Shown here: in pieces, positions 33,474-42,406 of the stretch
Layout: each line of letters starts with the position of its first letter
Numbering within the stretch: the first letter of the stretch is position 1
NCBI GenBank assembly: GCA_018366195.1
Contig: JAGZIN010000021.1
Span: 1-46,417, forward strand
Reading direction: 5' to 3'
DNA length: 46,417 bases
DNA from: Butyricicoccus pullicaecorum
Lineage (GTDB): Bacteria; Bacillota; Clostridia; Oscillospirales; Butyricicoccaceae
Notes under the pieces: generated by a model
What the model was told of the DNA's origin: nothing
Seen by the model: only the letters and a program-made list of their open reading frames with translations
Databases searched by the model: none
Translations under genes and position numbers: made by a program

Positions 33474-35882
33474 ATGAAACTGCCTCTTTCGTGGCTGAAA
33501 GATTATACCAGCATTGACGGAATCTCCTGTAAGGAGTATGCTGCTGCGCTCACCATGTCCGGTTCCAAGGTTGAGGGAATCGAAAATCTGAGTGCGGAAA
33601 TCGACCGTGTTGTGACTGCCGAAATTCTGTCTGTGGAAAAGCACCCAGACTCTGACCACCTGATGATTTGTCAATTAAACGTCGGACAGGAAGATCCTGT
33701 CCAGATTGTAACAGGTGCACCAAATATCACCGCTGAGACCGTAGGGCGTGTATGCCCCGCTGCACTCCATAAATCTACCTTGCCGGGCGGTGTCAAAATC
33801 ACCAAGGGCAAACTGCGTGGGGTTGCGTCCAATGGCATGATGTGTTCCTTTCAGGAACTTGGTCTGGACCTCGGCTGTGTGCCATACGCCTGTGAAAACG
33901 GTATCCTGCTCCTGCCAGAGGGAACGCCTGTCGGCGTGCCGATTCAAGATGTTCTGGGACTGAACGAAGATGTTGTTGAGTTTGAAATCACATCAAACCG
34001 TCCGGACTGCCTGTCCGTGATTGGTCTGGCTCGTGAAACTGCGGCAACCTTTCGCCGTCCATTTGCCATCAAAGAGCCAGTCGTGACGGGCTGCGGCGAT
34101 GATATTGGGAACTATATTTCTGTGGGAATCGAGGAACCGGAATTGTGTTCCCGCTATTCTGCCAAAGTCGTAAAAAATATCAAAATCGAGCCTTCTCCGG
34201 CATGGCTGCGTGAGCGTCTGCACGCTTCTGGTGTGCGTCCCATCAATAATATCGTAGATATCACAAACTATGTCATGCTGGAATATGGTCAGCCCATGCA
34301 CGCATTTGACTACGCCTGCCTGTCTGACGGAAAAATTGTAGTCCGCCGCCCGCGTGCCGGAGAATCCATTGAGACGTTGGACGGACAGCAGCGCGCCATC
34401 ACAGACGAAATGCTTGCCATCTGCGACGGCGTGAAGCCGGTTGCAGTTGCAGGTGTCATGGGTGGTGCAAACTCTGAAATCACCGACCACACAAAAACTG
34501 TTGTCTTTGAGTCCGCTTGCTTTCATGGTGCAACTGTGCGCCTGACTGCAAAGGCGCTGGGTATGCGCACCGAGGCATCTGGACGCTTTGAAAAGGGTCT
34601 TGACCCCAGTCTTACCATGCCTGCCCTGCTCCGTGCGTGTGAGCTCATTGAGCAGCTTGGTGCCGGCGAGGTCGTTGATGGCATCGTAGACGTGTATCCC
34701 GGTGCACGTCCGCCCAAGACCCTTCCTTTTGAGCCAGAAAAAATCAATGCTCTGCTGGGTATCCACCTGACTGCGGAGGAGCAAATTGCCTATCTGGAGC
34801 GTTTGGAATTTTCTGTACACGATGGTGTTGTAACCGTTCCGAGCTTCCGTATTGATATTGACCGCACCTGCGACCTTGCCGAAGAAGTTGCCCGTATGTA
34901 TGGATATGACAATATCCCAACGACCCTCTATGCAGGGGAAATGGTACAGGGCGAATATACCCCCAAGCAGCAGATGGAGCGTACCATTTCTTCGGTCTGC
35001 CGCATGGCTGGCTTTGATGAATCCATGAGCCATTCGTTCATCAGTCCAAAGTTTTATGATGCAATCAATCTGCCCGCCGATGATGTGCGCCGTATTTCAA
35101 CCACCATCTTGAACCCGCTTGGTGAGGACTTCTCTATTATGCGCACCACGGTCCTGCCATCTATGCTGGATAATCTCTCACATAACCACGCCCATCGCAA
35201 TGCGGCTGCCTGTCTGTTTGAGCTTGGCACCATCTATACACCAACCATCAAGGACGGAAAGGCAGAGCCGGAAATCCTGCCGCATGAGGAAAAAATCCTG
35301 ACACTCGGCACCTATGGACAGATGGATTTCTTCCAGTTTAAGGGAGTCATCGAAGCGTTGTGTCAAGCGCTTAGTATCCCGGACGTTTCTTTCTCTGCGG
35401 TATCCGACAATCCTTCCTATCACCCCGGACGCTGCGCCGCAGTCTATGCCGGCGAAAATCTTCTGGGTGTATTTGGTACCATTCACCCACTGGTTGCAAA
35501 AAAATACGGCATACAAGGTGAAGTGCTCGCCGCAGAGCTTGCAGCAGATGCATTATTCGCAGCCACCGACCCTGTAAAGCGATACCAGCCACTTCCGAAA
35601 TTCCCAGCTTCTACCCGTGATATTGCCGTATTGTGTGATGAGTCTATTCCTGTGGCAGCGCTCCAAAAAGCAATCGCAGCCGCTGCGGGCAGCATTTTAG
35701 AATCCGTTACCTTATTTGATGTTTATCAGGGAGACCAGATTCCGGCAGGCAAAAAGAGTGTTGCCTACTCCATGAGCCTGCGTGCTGCTGACCGCACACT
35801 CACCGATGAAGAATGTGACCGCGCAATGAAAAAGGCAATCACTGCACTCGAAACAGAATTTGGTGCGGTACTTCGCAGATAA
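33474..35882 (+). CDS. pheT: Phenylalanyl-tRNA synthetase beta subunit
   Basis: The 802-residue protein is the full-length bacterial type. Domains by eye: N-terminal, then a tRNA-binding/EMAP-like domain (about 40-150, VVTAEILSVEKHPDSDHLMICQLNVG), the B3/B4 domain with editing site (about 210-390), B5 (about 400-470), a catalytic-like domain without active site (about 480-690), and the C-terminal FDX-ACB anticodon-binding domain (about 710-802, FPASTRDIAVLCDE and LTDEECDRAMKKAITALE). It forms the alpha2-beta2 enzyme with PheS. The RBS GGGAGG precedes the ATG. Confidence 0.96.
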   Translation: MKLPLSWLKDYTSIDGISCKEYAAALTMSGSKVEGIENLSAEIDRVVTAEILSVEKHPDSDHLMICQLNVGQEDPVQIVTGAPNITAETVGRVCPAALHKSTLPGGVKITKGKLRGVASNGMMCSFQELGLDLGCVPYACENGILLLPEGTPVGVPIQDVLGLNEDVVEFEITSNRPDCLSVIGLARETAATFRRPFAIKEPVVTGCGDDIGNYISVGIEEPELCSRYSAKVVKNIKIEPSPAWLRERLHASGVRPINNIVDITNYVMLEYGQPMHAFDYACLSDGKIVVRRPRAGESIETLDGQQRAITDEMLAICDGVKPVAVAGVMGGANSEITDHTKTVVFESACFHGATVRLTAKALGMRTEASGRFEKGLDPSLTMPALLRACELIEQLGAGEVVDGIVDVYPGARPPKTLPFEPEKINALLGIHLTAEEQIAYLERLEFSVHDGVVTVPSFRIDIDRTCDLAEEVARMYGYDNIPTTLYAGEMVQGEYTPKQQMERTISSVCRMAGFDESMSHSFISPKFYDAINLPADDVRRISTTILNPLGEDFSIMRTTVLPSMLDNLSHNHAHRNAAACLFELGTIYTPTIKDGKAEPEILPHEEKILTLGTYGQMDFFQFKGVIEALCQALSIPDVSFSAVSDNPSYHPGRCAAVYAGENLLGVFGTIHPLVAKKYGIQGEVLAAELAADALFAATDPVKRYQPLPKFPASTRDIAVLCDESIPVAALQKAIAAAAGSILESVTLFDVYQGDQIPAGKKSVAYSMSLRAADRTLTDEECDRAMKKAITALETEFGAVLRR

Positions 35883-35956
35883 AAGACTTTACTTTTTCGA
35901 CGAAATGTATTATTCTATATACAGAGCTTTCATACAATCGAAAGGAGGCAGCCCAA

Positions 35957-36202
35957 ATGCTCGATGGAACTAGAAAATTCAGTCTCGTAGACGACAAAAA
36001 TACCGAGATGAAGCGCGTTCTGACTACTGTTTATGATGCCCTCAAGGAAAAGGGGTACAACCCGATTAACCAAATTGTCGGCTATCTTCTTTCCGAAGAC
36101 CCCACTTACATCACAAACCATAACAATGCGCGCAGCCTGATTCGCAAAATCGACCGAGATGAGCTCATGCAGGAGCTTGTAGCGCATTATCTGCATAGTT
36201 AA
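35957..36202 (+). CDS. ireB: IreB-family regulatory phosphoprotein (UPF0297)
   Basis: The 81-residue protein has the family features KFSLVDDKNTEMKRVLTTVYDALKEKGYNPINQIVGYLLSEDPTYITNHNNARSLIRKIDRDELMQELV broken over its length: a short disordered start with threonines, then helices with NQIVGYLLSEDP and ITNHNNAR. IreB is phosphorylated by the PASTA kinase IreK in Enterococcus and affects antimicrobial tolerance. Usually it lies between alaS and ruvX; here it follows pheT by 74 nt. The RBS AAAGGAGG is strong. Confidence 0.93.
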   Translation: MLDGTRKFSLVDDKNTEMKRVLTTVYDALKEKGYNPINQIVGYLLSEDPTYITNHNNARSLIRKIDRDELMQELVAHYLHS

Positions 36203-36215
36203 TCGACTGCATTTC

Positions 36216-36258
36216 AAAGTGCATCTGATGGTATAAAACCATCAGATGCACTTTTTAT
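36216..36258 (+). terminator. Intrinsic terminator of ireB
   Basis: A 17-bp stem (AAAGTGCATCTGATGGT with ACCATCAGATGCACTTT, loop ATAAA) is followed by TTTATT, just after the ireB stop. Confidence 0.9.
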
Positions 36259-36320
36259 TCCCCAAAAGAACTTATAAGCAAAATACGGATTCTGATAAAT
36301 TCAAAGTGATGGAGAACGAT

Positions 36321-36668
36321 ATGATAATTGTTAGTACGAGTACAGGAGATTTTTCTTTTCAATCAACAGATGATGTATCAAATTTCGTACAGACAGAAAA
36401 AAATTGTGAAATATGGATCAGTGGGACAGCGAAATACCCTTGTATGGCGATTTGTATCAATGGAAAATATGCGGCTGTCCATTATTTTCAAAATGATGCA
36501 GGTGATATGTGGTTATCCTATCATGAGAAAAATCAAAAAGAAGTGACTTTTATATCCGGTGAGGACGCATGGAAGCCTGATGTCAATGCAGTCATCAGGT
36601 TGAAATATGCGTTCTTATGTATCAGAGAATTTTGTGATACTTATAAAAGACCTTCTTGTATTCAGTAG
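36321..36668 (+). CDS. Imm1-like immunity protein without visible toxin
   Basis: I choose ATG 36321 (115 residues) because GGAG is 6 nt upstream; the frame open from 36246 runs through the ireB terminator. The protein has the Imm1-like plan: CEIWISGTAKYPCMAICINGKYAAVHYF in the middle, MWLSYHEKNQKEVTFISG, DAVIRLKYAFLCI-type helix and a C-terminal RPSCIQ that resembles the family's RPECIEW, with the final Trp missing. Imm1 proteins neutralise polymorphic or contact-dependent toxins. No toxin or secretion gene is next to it. The base composition is AT-rich, suggesting transfer. Confidence 0.6.
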   Translation: MIIVSTSTGDFSFQSTDDVSNFVQTEKNCEIWISGTAKYPCMAICINGKYAAVHYFQNDAGDMWLSYHEKNQKEVTFISGEDAWKPDVNAVIRLKYAFLCIREFCDTYKRPSCIQ

Positions 36669-36804
36669 CAATATAATTTCCAGTTTGCGGATATCTTTGA
36701 TATCACAAAAAATCTGAATATTTCTCCCCCCTGCTTGGCTGATGGTTGAATCTGGTATTAGGTCTTATCTTTATATAGCTTGTTCTGTTTTTTTATGTCT
36801 ATTC

Positions 36805-36833
36805 TTGACTATATGATAATACCATGTTATTCT
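36805..36833 (+). promoter_or_regulatory. Promoter of the GntR-type regulator
   Basis: TTGACT, 17 nt, TATTCT. The short spacing from the -10 to the AAAGGGGGG RBS gives a short leader. Confidence 0.5.
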
Positions 36834-36854
36834 TGAAAAAAGGGGGGTTGTCCT

Positions 36855-37601
36855 ATGGCATTACAGACAATCAATCATATCGACCGGAAGACAAGAACAA
36901 AACAAACACTCTTAGCACATATACGCTCTATGGACCTTACACAAAACAACAAACTGCCCCGTGAGGAACAGCTTTGCCAGATGCTCGGCGTCAGCCGCGT
37001 GACGCTGCGCAGTGCGCTTGATGAACTTGTAGCTGAGGGTATCATTCTCCGACGACAGGGCAAAGGCACTTTTGTGAACCGCATCTGTATTGGAATGACC
37101 GCACCACTCAATCCCGCAATGCACTTGGGTGATATCATCAAGCGCAGCGGATATACCCCTCATATAGAAACGATTGGCTGGCAGCTTTTCCCCGCAACAC
37201 CTGAGCTTGCTGAGGCACTTGGAATTCCAGAGGCATCTTCCTGCATCAGCTTCAAAAGAATGTTTTATGCCGATTCACAGCCATGTGCGTATTGTGACGA
37301 TATTCTGCCAGCTGAAATCTGGGGAGATATCTCCATGCCAAACAACGAAGATTTGCTCTTTCAGCTGATTTATGAGCGCTGCGGACGCAAAGCTGCTTGG
37401 GATAAAATGGAACTTCAAGTATGTACCAGCGATTCCCGCCCAGAGCTTCATGTCTTTGGAACCCGTCCTCTCCTTATATTGAATACTCTCATTTATGATA
37501 CCGAAAATGCGCCCCTGTTTTTTGCAGCGGAATATATTGATACCCAGATTTTAACACTCAGCCAAATCCGACAGCGAGAACTGGAATACATTTGCAAATA
37601 A
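36855..37601 (+). CDS. GntR/HutC-family transcriptional regulator with UTRA domain
   Basis: The 248-residue protein has an N-terminal winged helix (about 14-75; LPREEQLCQMLGVSRVTLRSALDELVAEGIILRRQGKGTFVN) and a C-terminal UTRA effector domain (about 95-240) with the typical ALGIPEASSCISFKRMFYADSQPCAYCDDILP segment. UTRA regulators bind small sugars, phosphosugars or amino acids. The fucosidase gene is convergent downstream and the regulator's own promoter is near, so control of fucose or host-glycan use is a reasonable guess, but no operator is recognised. Confidence 0.9.
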   Translation: MALQTINHIDRKTRTKQTLLAHIRSMDLTQNNKLPREEQLCQMLGVSRVTLRSALDELVAEGIILRRQGKGTFVNRICIGMTAPLNPAMHLGDIIKRSGYTPHIETIGWQLFPATPELAEALGIPEASSCISFKRMFYADSQPCAYCDDILPAEIWGDISMPNNEDLLFQLIYERCGRKAAWDKMELQVCTSDSRPELHVFGTRPLLILNTLIYDTENAPLFFAAEYIDTQILTLSQIRQRELEYICK

Positions 37602-37617
37602 AAAGAAAAGCAACAGC

Positions 37618-37657
37618 AAAGCGCTCGATTGTTCATCAAACAATCGAGCGCTTTTTT
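37618..37657. terminator. Intrinsic terminator between GntR gene and fucosidase
   Basis: A long stem (AAAGCGCTCGATTGTT with AACAATCGAGCGCTTT, loop CATCA) is followed by TTTT on the plus strand and by a weaker TTTGCTGTT on the minus strand. It separates the convergent genes. Confidence 0.88.
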
Positions 37658-37714
37658 CCGTGCTGTCACACAAATATCGTTCGTAATAGTTCTTCCCGTC
37701 GCGGATAGGATACC

Positions 37715-40700
37715 TTACTGTGTTTTCACAAACCGCATCAAAATAGAAGCTACCTCCGCACGGGTTGCATTGCCCTGCGGATTGAGTCGATTATCATTGG
37801 TTCCACTAATGATTCCCTCTTGAACCGCCCAATTCATACCATCATTCGCCCAGTCAGACACAATGCCTGCATCAGAGAAATCCGCTGGAACTCCACGGAC
37901 GGACGGGGAACCGGCATAACGATACAAAATAGATGCCAACTGTTCACGAGTGACTGAACGGTTTGGAGAAAACAAGGTATCCGTCATACCACTTACATAA
38001 TTATTCCTTGATGCCCACGCAACAGCTGCTGCATAGTATTGATTGGCATCAATATCTGTAAATACAGATGCTGCATCCACTGAAGGCTGCCCTTCTAACC
38101 GATACAGCACAGTGGTCAACATCGCACGTGTCATCGGTGCACTTGGCGCAAACACGGTCGCACTCTGCCCCGACAGCATACCATGCGCAGACACAAAGTC
38201 TACTGCGTCTTTATACCAGTCTGCTGTATGTACATCATCAAAGGTTTTTGCAAGGTTTTCTATTTGGATTGTACAGGAGCTTTCCAGATTGAATATCACC
38301 TTTCCACTGTCATAATAGGAATCCATCAAAATCTTTTCGCTGGCATCTGGATTGACGAGCTTCGCCACAACTCCCATTCCTGTTTGTGTCGTGGGAAGTG
38401 CCACCTGTATCCCGCCGCTGATGTTCCCTGCATCTTGACCATTTTTTTCAATCTTGATGATATTCTGCCCTTTCTCATTCCTCTCCACAGAGACGACAAG
38501 CTTTTCACCATTGCTGCCTAAAATCTCTGTTTTCTGATTCGGTTCAATGACCGGTATTCCAGTCGAACCTTGATTGGTTCCAGATTCTGTTGTATCTGGT
38601 TTCTCTTGCTTCTCTGGTTTATTGGGCTTCGAGCTGCTTCCAGAGCTTCCACCTGAAGAACTGCCGCCTGAAGAACTGCCGCCCGATGAACCTCCACCAG
38701 AGGAACCGCCTGAATCAGATTTTACGGTAATGTCGCACGATGCCATAAATCCCCCCTCTTTTGTTCTGGCGGTGATTTTTGCCGTGCCTTCTCTGTGCGC
38801 CGTCACGTTTCCATTGCTGTCTACACTTGCAATCTCTTCATGGTCAGAGCTCCATCGGACTGATTTATTTTCAGCAGTATCCGGCTGTACCACGGCTTTC
38901 AGCTGCATTTGCTGCCCCGTCCGCAATTCTGCCGCTTTGGGCTCTACTGAAATACCCGTAACCATTTCCGGTGGTATCTCACCGCTGTCGTTATCCCGAA
39001 TATTGATTTGCAAAGACATGTTATAGGAATTTGGAATTGCCGCATCAACCGATTCCAAATCCACGGTGAAATACTGTGTTCCTTCTTCCTTAAAATTATC
39101 CAAAGTTTCTAAGGTCAGTGTTTTCTCAATTTCATTTGGTTGAAACTCTAACACTTTGCTCTCTTGGGTAAAGTCTTCTCCGTGAACTGCGGTACCCGGA
39201 TAAGATGCAACACGAATCTTTGCAGCCTGTGAGGAATCCCCAAGACGGCGCACCGTCACATCAATACTGCCGCCCTCTAAGACATTCAATTCACCAACTT
39301 CCTCAAACTCAAACATACCACTGGGGTTGTCACAATAGAGAAAGGCATCAATAATAGAAGCACGTCCTTGATTCGTTTTATTTTCCGGCTCAATGCGAAC
39401 CGTATGTTCTCCATGCGGTAAATCCGGCGAGGTATATAAGACCATGCCCTTCATTGCCCCTGGGAACGGGTGCCTTGGGTCTGTTGTTTCCTCTGTACTG
39501 GCATCTACTCGAATCGGTTCTCCGTTGTCAATGGTAACCAGCAAATCTGTATTGTATTCCTTATTGATTTCTCTTGCTCCGCGAATGTAGAATTTAGAGC
39601 CGGTAAAAGTGATTTCCTTATAGCCCTGCTGCGAGAGGTAGGTGGCATCATTTTCAATATAATTTCGCTTGCCCTCGATATCCTTACGATTCAGATACCA
39701 AGCATCGGTACGATTGTCCTCCGGTGTTGAGGGAGTGCCTGTTGTCATGTCTTTATCGTTGATGACCTTCAATCCCGTCGGAATCTTATCATCTTTTTGT
39801 TCGACCTCTTTTGGCAGCTTATAAACACCCACATTATTGATGATTGGCACTGCATAATCACTGTGTACATGAATACGAATCTTATCCGCATTGACAACCG
39901 GACCACGAATCAGCTGCTTATATCCAATGACCGTTCCTTCTCCAAAATCCTGCCAGCCATTCGCCGTCTGTACCTCGACCGAATATTCATTGATTCTCTG
40001 CCCCAGAGGAATATATTCCTGCAGCTCAACGAGGTCAAATCTCTGCATACCGCCAAGGTCAATCTCAATCTCTGCCGTGCGGTCCTCATCATTCATTGTC
40101 CAGTAGGTATCATACGCCTCATCAAGTAGCATAGACGCTGCATACGCATCGTTATCATTACGAACCGTGTCTACCTTGGCAGAAACATTTTCCCCTCTTG
40201 CTAAATTTCTGCCTTCCCCAAAGGTCTGCTCAATCAGTCCGGCAAATCCCATGACATTTTCAATATCTGTTTCATGAAATCTGCCTTCTCGGTTTGGAGG
40301 AATGTTCAGCAGCATGACACCGCCATGCCCCACAGAATTCAGATAGCGTTCAAAAAGAACCTCCGGCGTTTTTACCTGATTGTCCTCTGCCTTGTGATAG
40401 AACCAGCCCGGACGAATGGAGAAATCCCCTTCCCAAACCGTCCATAGTTCGCCTTCTGGGTCATTAAATTCGACTGATTTTGCAGTACCGTCATTTGGAA
40501 TCTCATCACGCAGCTTTGACCACATATCCTTATCAATTTCACCGCGTTCATTTCCCGGCCATGAAATTTCCTGCTTGTCTCCGCCTTGGAAATTGATTAA
40601 CTCCTTCTCACCTTTTCCATTCAGCTCTTTTGCTATCTTAATCCATTCATGATAGTCGTATGTCTGCTCCTTATCTGCATTTTTCGCGCCGTCCAACCAC

Positions 40701-41347
40701 AGTTCAACGAAATCACCATCACTGCCGTACTTATCATTTTCAAAAATTTCCTTGAGATGCCTTTCAAACAGCTTATTATAATCGTCATCTAAAGGATATG
40801 CATCTGGCGTGCCGCTTCCATTGCCGTAGGTGCCCTCTTGACCGGTCTGCATTTTTTTCGCCTTATCTTCGTATACGTCCCACGGAGACAGATACAGTCC
40901 CATGTCCATATCCGCATCACTGCAAGATTTTGAAAGTTTCTCTAAGATATCGACCTGCGCCTCAGATTGTTTCGTAGAATATTCATCTGTATGCCAGTTT
41001 CGGAAGCCATCATGATGTTTTGCGGTATAGATAATGCGTCCAAATCCTGCGTCCTGGAATACCTTCACCCACTGGTCTGTATCCAAGGTATCCGGAACCT
41101 GCATATGTTCTGCGGTGGTCTGTCCATCATTTCCCCATTCAATTCCATCTGCGTTGCGATAGGTATTGGTTCCATAATGCACAAATCCAGAAAGTCCCTG
41201 ATGATAATAGTACATTTGCGCTTCACTTGGAGTTGCTCCCCAAGGCTTCGGGGCATCATCAGCCAATACATTGACAGCCGAAGCATTTGGAACAGCCGTA
41301 CTAAAAAGTGCAAGTGCAAGACAACTTGACAACCATCTTTTTCTCAT
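37715..41347 (-). CDS. SLH-anchored multidomain alpha-L-fucosidase (GH29)
   Basis: The 1210-residue exported enzyme has a signal peptide (1-24, cut after ASA), a GH29 domain (about 35-380) with AKHHDGF at 109-115 and the probable nucleophile Asp219 in ELWLDG, an F5/8-type (CBM32-like) discoidin domain (about 380-512), a second beta-sandwich (about 525-695), a Calx-beta domain (about 700-795, VLEGGSIDVTVRR, GTAVHGEDF), a BIG2 Ig-like domain (about 800-885), a Gly/Ser linker, a beta-rich spacer and three SLH repeats (1036-1210; FDDVHTADWYKDAV, DANQYYAAAVAWA, SDWANDGMNWAV). It would be held on the cell wall and remove fucose from mucin or other host glycans. The domain ends are estimates. Confidence 0.93.
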   Translation of the reverse strand: MRKRWLSSCLALALFSTAVPNASAVNVLADDAPKPWGATPSEAQMYYYHQGLSGFVHYGTNTYRNADGIEWGNDGQTTAEHMQVPDTLDTDQWVKVFQDAGFGRIIYTAKHHDGFRNWHTDEYSTKQSEAQVDILEKLSKSCSDADMDMGLYLSPWDVYEDKAKKMQTGQEGTYGNGSGTPDAYPLDDDYNKLFERHLKEIFENDKYGSDGDFVELWLDGAKNADKEQTYDYHEWIKIAKELNGKGEKELINFQGGDKQEISWPGNERGEIDKDMWSKLRDEIPNDGTAKSVEFNDPEGELWTVWEGDFSIRPGWFYHKAEDNQVKTPEVLFERYLNSVGHGGVMLLNIPPNREGRFHETDIENVMGFAGLIEQTFGEGRNLARGENVSAKVDTVRNDNDAYAASMLLDEAYDTYWTMNDEDRTAEIEIDLGGMQRFDLVELQEYIPLGQRINEYSVEVQTANGWQDFGEGTVIGYKQLIRGPVVNADKIRIHVHSDYAVPIINNVGVYKLPKEVEQKDDKIPTGLKVINDKDMTTGTPSTPEDNRTDAWYLNRKDIEGKRNYIENDATYLSQQGYKEITFTGSKFYIRGAREINKEYNTDLLVTIDNGEPIRVDASTEETTDPRHPFPGAMKGMVLYTSPDLPHGEHTVRIEPENKTNQGRASIIDAFLYCDNPSGMFEFEEVGELNVLEGGSIDVTVRRLGDSSQAAKIRVASYPGTAVHGEDFTQESKVLEFQPNEIEKTLTLETLDNFKEEGTQYFTVDLESVDAAIPNSYNMSLQINIRDNDSGEIPPEMVTGISVEPKAAELRTGQQMQLKAVVQPDTAENKSVRWSSDHEEIASVDSNGNVTAHREGTAKITARTKEGGFMASCDITVKSDSGGSSGGGSSGGSSSGGSSSGGSSGSSSKPNKPEKQEKPDTTESGTNQGSTGIPVIEPNQKTEILGSNGEKLVVSVERNEKGQNIIKIEKNGQDAGNISGGIQVALPTTQTGMGVVAKLVNPDASEKILMDSYYDSGKVIFNLESSCTIQIENLAKTFDDVHTADWYKDAVDFVSAHGMLSGQSATVFAPSAPMTRAMLTTVLYRLEGQPSVDAASVFTDIDANQYYAAAVAWASRNNYVSGMTDTLFSPNRSVTREQLASILYRYAGSPSVRGVPADFSDAGIVSDWANDGMNWAVQEGIISGTNDNRLNPQGNATRAEVASILMRFVKTQ
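38637..38715 (-). repeat. Imperfect 15-bp repeats coding the Gly/Ser linker
   Basis: Units of about 15 bp (CCTGAAGAACTGCCG-like) repeat and code GGSSS-type residues between the BIG2 domain and the SLH part. It is a possible site of length change by slippage. Confidence 0.6.
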
Positions 41348-41578
41348 ATTGTACGCTCCCTTTGCGTTTTTCTACGATTCCCCTTAAAATATCAGACAGA
41401 CTTCCGTACATGGTGATTCTACATATCTTGAATCAGTCCATTTTAGCCAATCGCCGCCAACAAATCCGTGATATTCCCCAAGAGTTCCCTTTGATTATCC
41501 TCCATTGTTGTACAAATTTCCATTCTCATTTTAGATAAAAAAAATCATCATTCTTAGTGCTTTTATACAAAAACACCG
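41348..41578. other. Fucosidase upstream region without clear promoter
   Basis: The stretch holds the fucosidase RBS (AAAGGGAGCG) near 41353-41362. TTGGCT appears on the minus strand at about 41451, but no well-spaced -10 follows it. No coding frame or RNA is recognised. Confidence 0.4.
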
Positions 41579-41609
41579 CAAAATCCAAGGGATTTACCCT
41601 TGGATTTTG
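41579..41609. terminator. Bidirectional terminator between the ABC operon and fucosidase
   Basis: A 13-bp perfect stem (CAAAATCCAAGGG with CCCTTGGATTTTG, loop ATTTA) flanked by T/A-rich sequence, 55 nt after the last permease stop. Confidence 0.7.
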
Positions 41610-41664
41610 ACAATTTTACAAGAATATCCGGTCAAAATGACCATTTTCAAAAGGTGACTCATAC

Positions 41665-42402
41665 TCACCCTGTTTTCGCATCTCGGTGCCGCAAATATCC
41701 AACCGAAAGTCCGGTAAAGAGGACAAAAAAGCAAAGGCAGGAAATTCCAAATCCCAAAGGATTGGTATTTTGCGCTGTACTGTTATTCGCCTCCATGCCC
41801 AGACACAGCAGGGCATAAGGATTGAGCAGCGGATATCCCTTGCTGAGCATGGCAAGTCCGGAAATCCCGCCAAGCAGTGCCATACCCACCGACACCGCAA
41901 AGGAACGAATGACCAGCGCCAAAAACATCTGCACGGCACAAATGGTAATGCCTCCAGCAATCCCGCCCCCGATCCATTCCACAATTTCCTTCCAAGGAAT
42001 CGTATCAGCACCAAATCCACAAAGCAAACCGGCTGCAATATACAAAACAGAGGTCCAGACAATCACGAGCGCTGTGAGCACCGCGGCATTTGCCAGCTTT
42101 GCCAGCACGAGCATGCTCCGATGAACCGGAGCGGTGAGCATCAGGTTCCAGTTATATCCGCTGTGCTCAAGCCGCCATAGGTAAGCACAATAAACGCCTA
42201 TGACCAGCGGCAAAAAGAAATAGCACGAAAACAGGGTATGCTGTGTCCAAAGAGAATACCAACGGTCTTTCAAAATCGTTACATTTCCCAGATAGTTCAC
42301 GGTTCCAAAAAAAGCCGGAATCAACGGAAGCAGAAAGAATGCAATCCACATGGGACTATGCCGCAGCTTGAGATGCTCCGCATGCCAAACAGATAAAAAC
42401 AT
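41665..42402 (-). CDS. ABC permease, lantibiotic/bacitracin type (LanE/BcrB-like), second
   Basis: The gene encodes 245 residues from ATG 42402, with AAGAGGTG about 6 nt upstream; the longer frame to 42480 is not supported. Six hydrophobic segments are visible, including WIAFFLLPLIPAFFGTV, FSCYFFLPLVIGVYCAYLW and SVGMALLGGISGLAML. The N-terminal HAEHLKLRHSPMW and EHSGYNWNLMLTAPVHRSMLVLAKL segments are typical of the LanE/LanG-type permeases of lantibiotic immunity and resistance. It starts 4 nt after the first permease stop. Confidence 0.85.
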   Translation of the reverse strand: MFLSVWHAEHLKLRHSPMWIAFFLLPLIPAFFGTVNYLGNVTILKDRWYSLWTQHTLFSCYFFLPLVIGVYCAYLWRLEHSGYNWNLMLTAPVHRSMLVLAKLANAAVLTALVIVWTSVLYIAAGLLCGFGADTIPWKEIVEWIGGGIAGGITICAVQMFLALVIRSFAVSVGMALLGGISGLAMLSKGYPLLNPYALLCLGMEANNSTAQNTNPLGFGISCLCFFVLFTGLSVGYLRHRDAKTG

Positions 42403-42406
42403 ATTT

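Noticed and set aside
38637..38715. Independent repeat array in the fucosidase gene
   Set aside because: The repeats are explained by Gly/Ser linker codons; they are kept only as a coding repeat.
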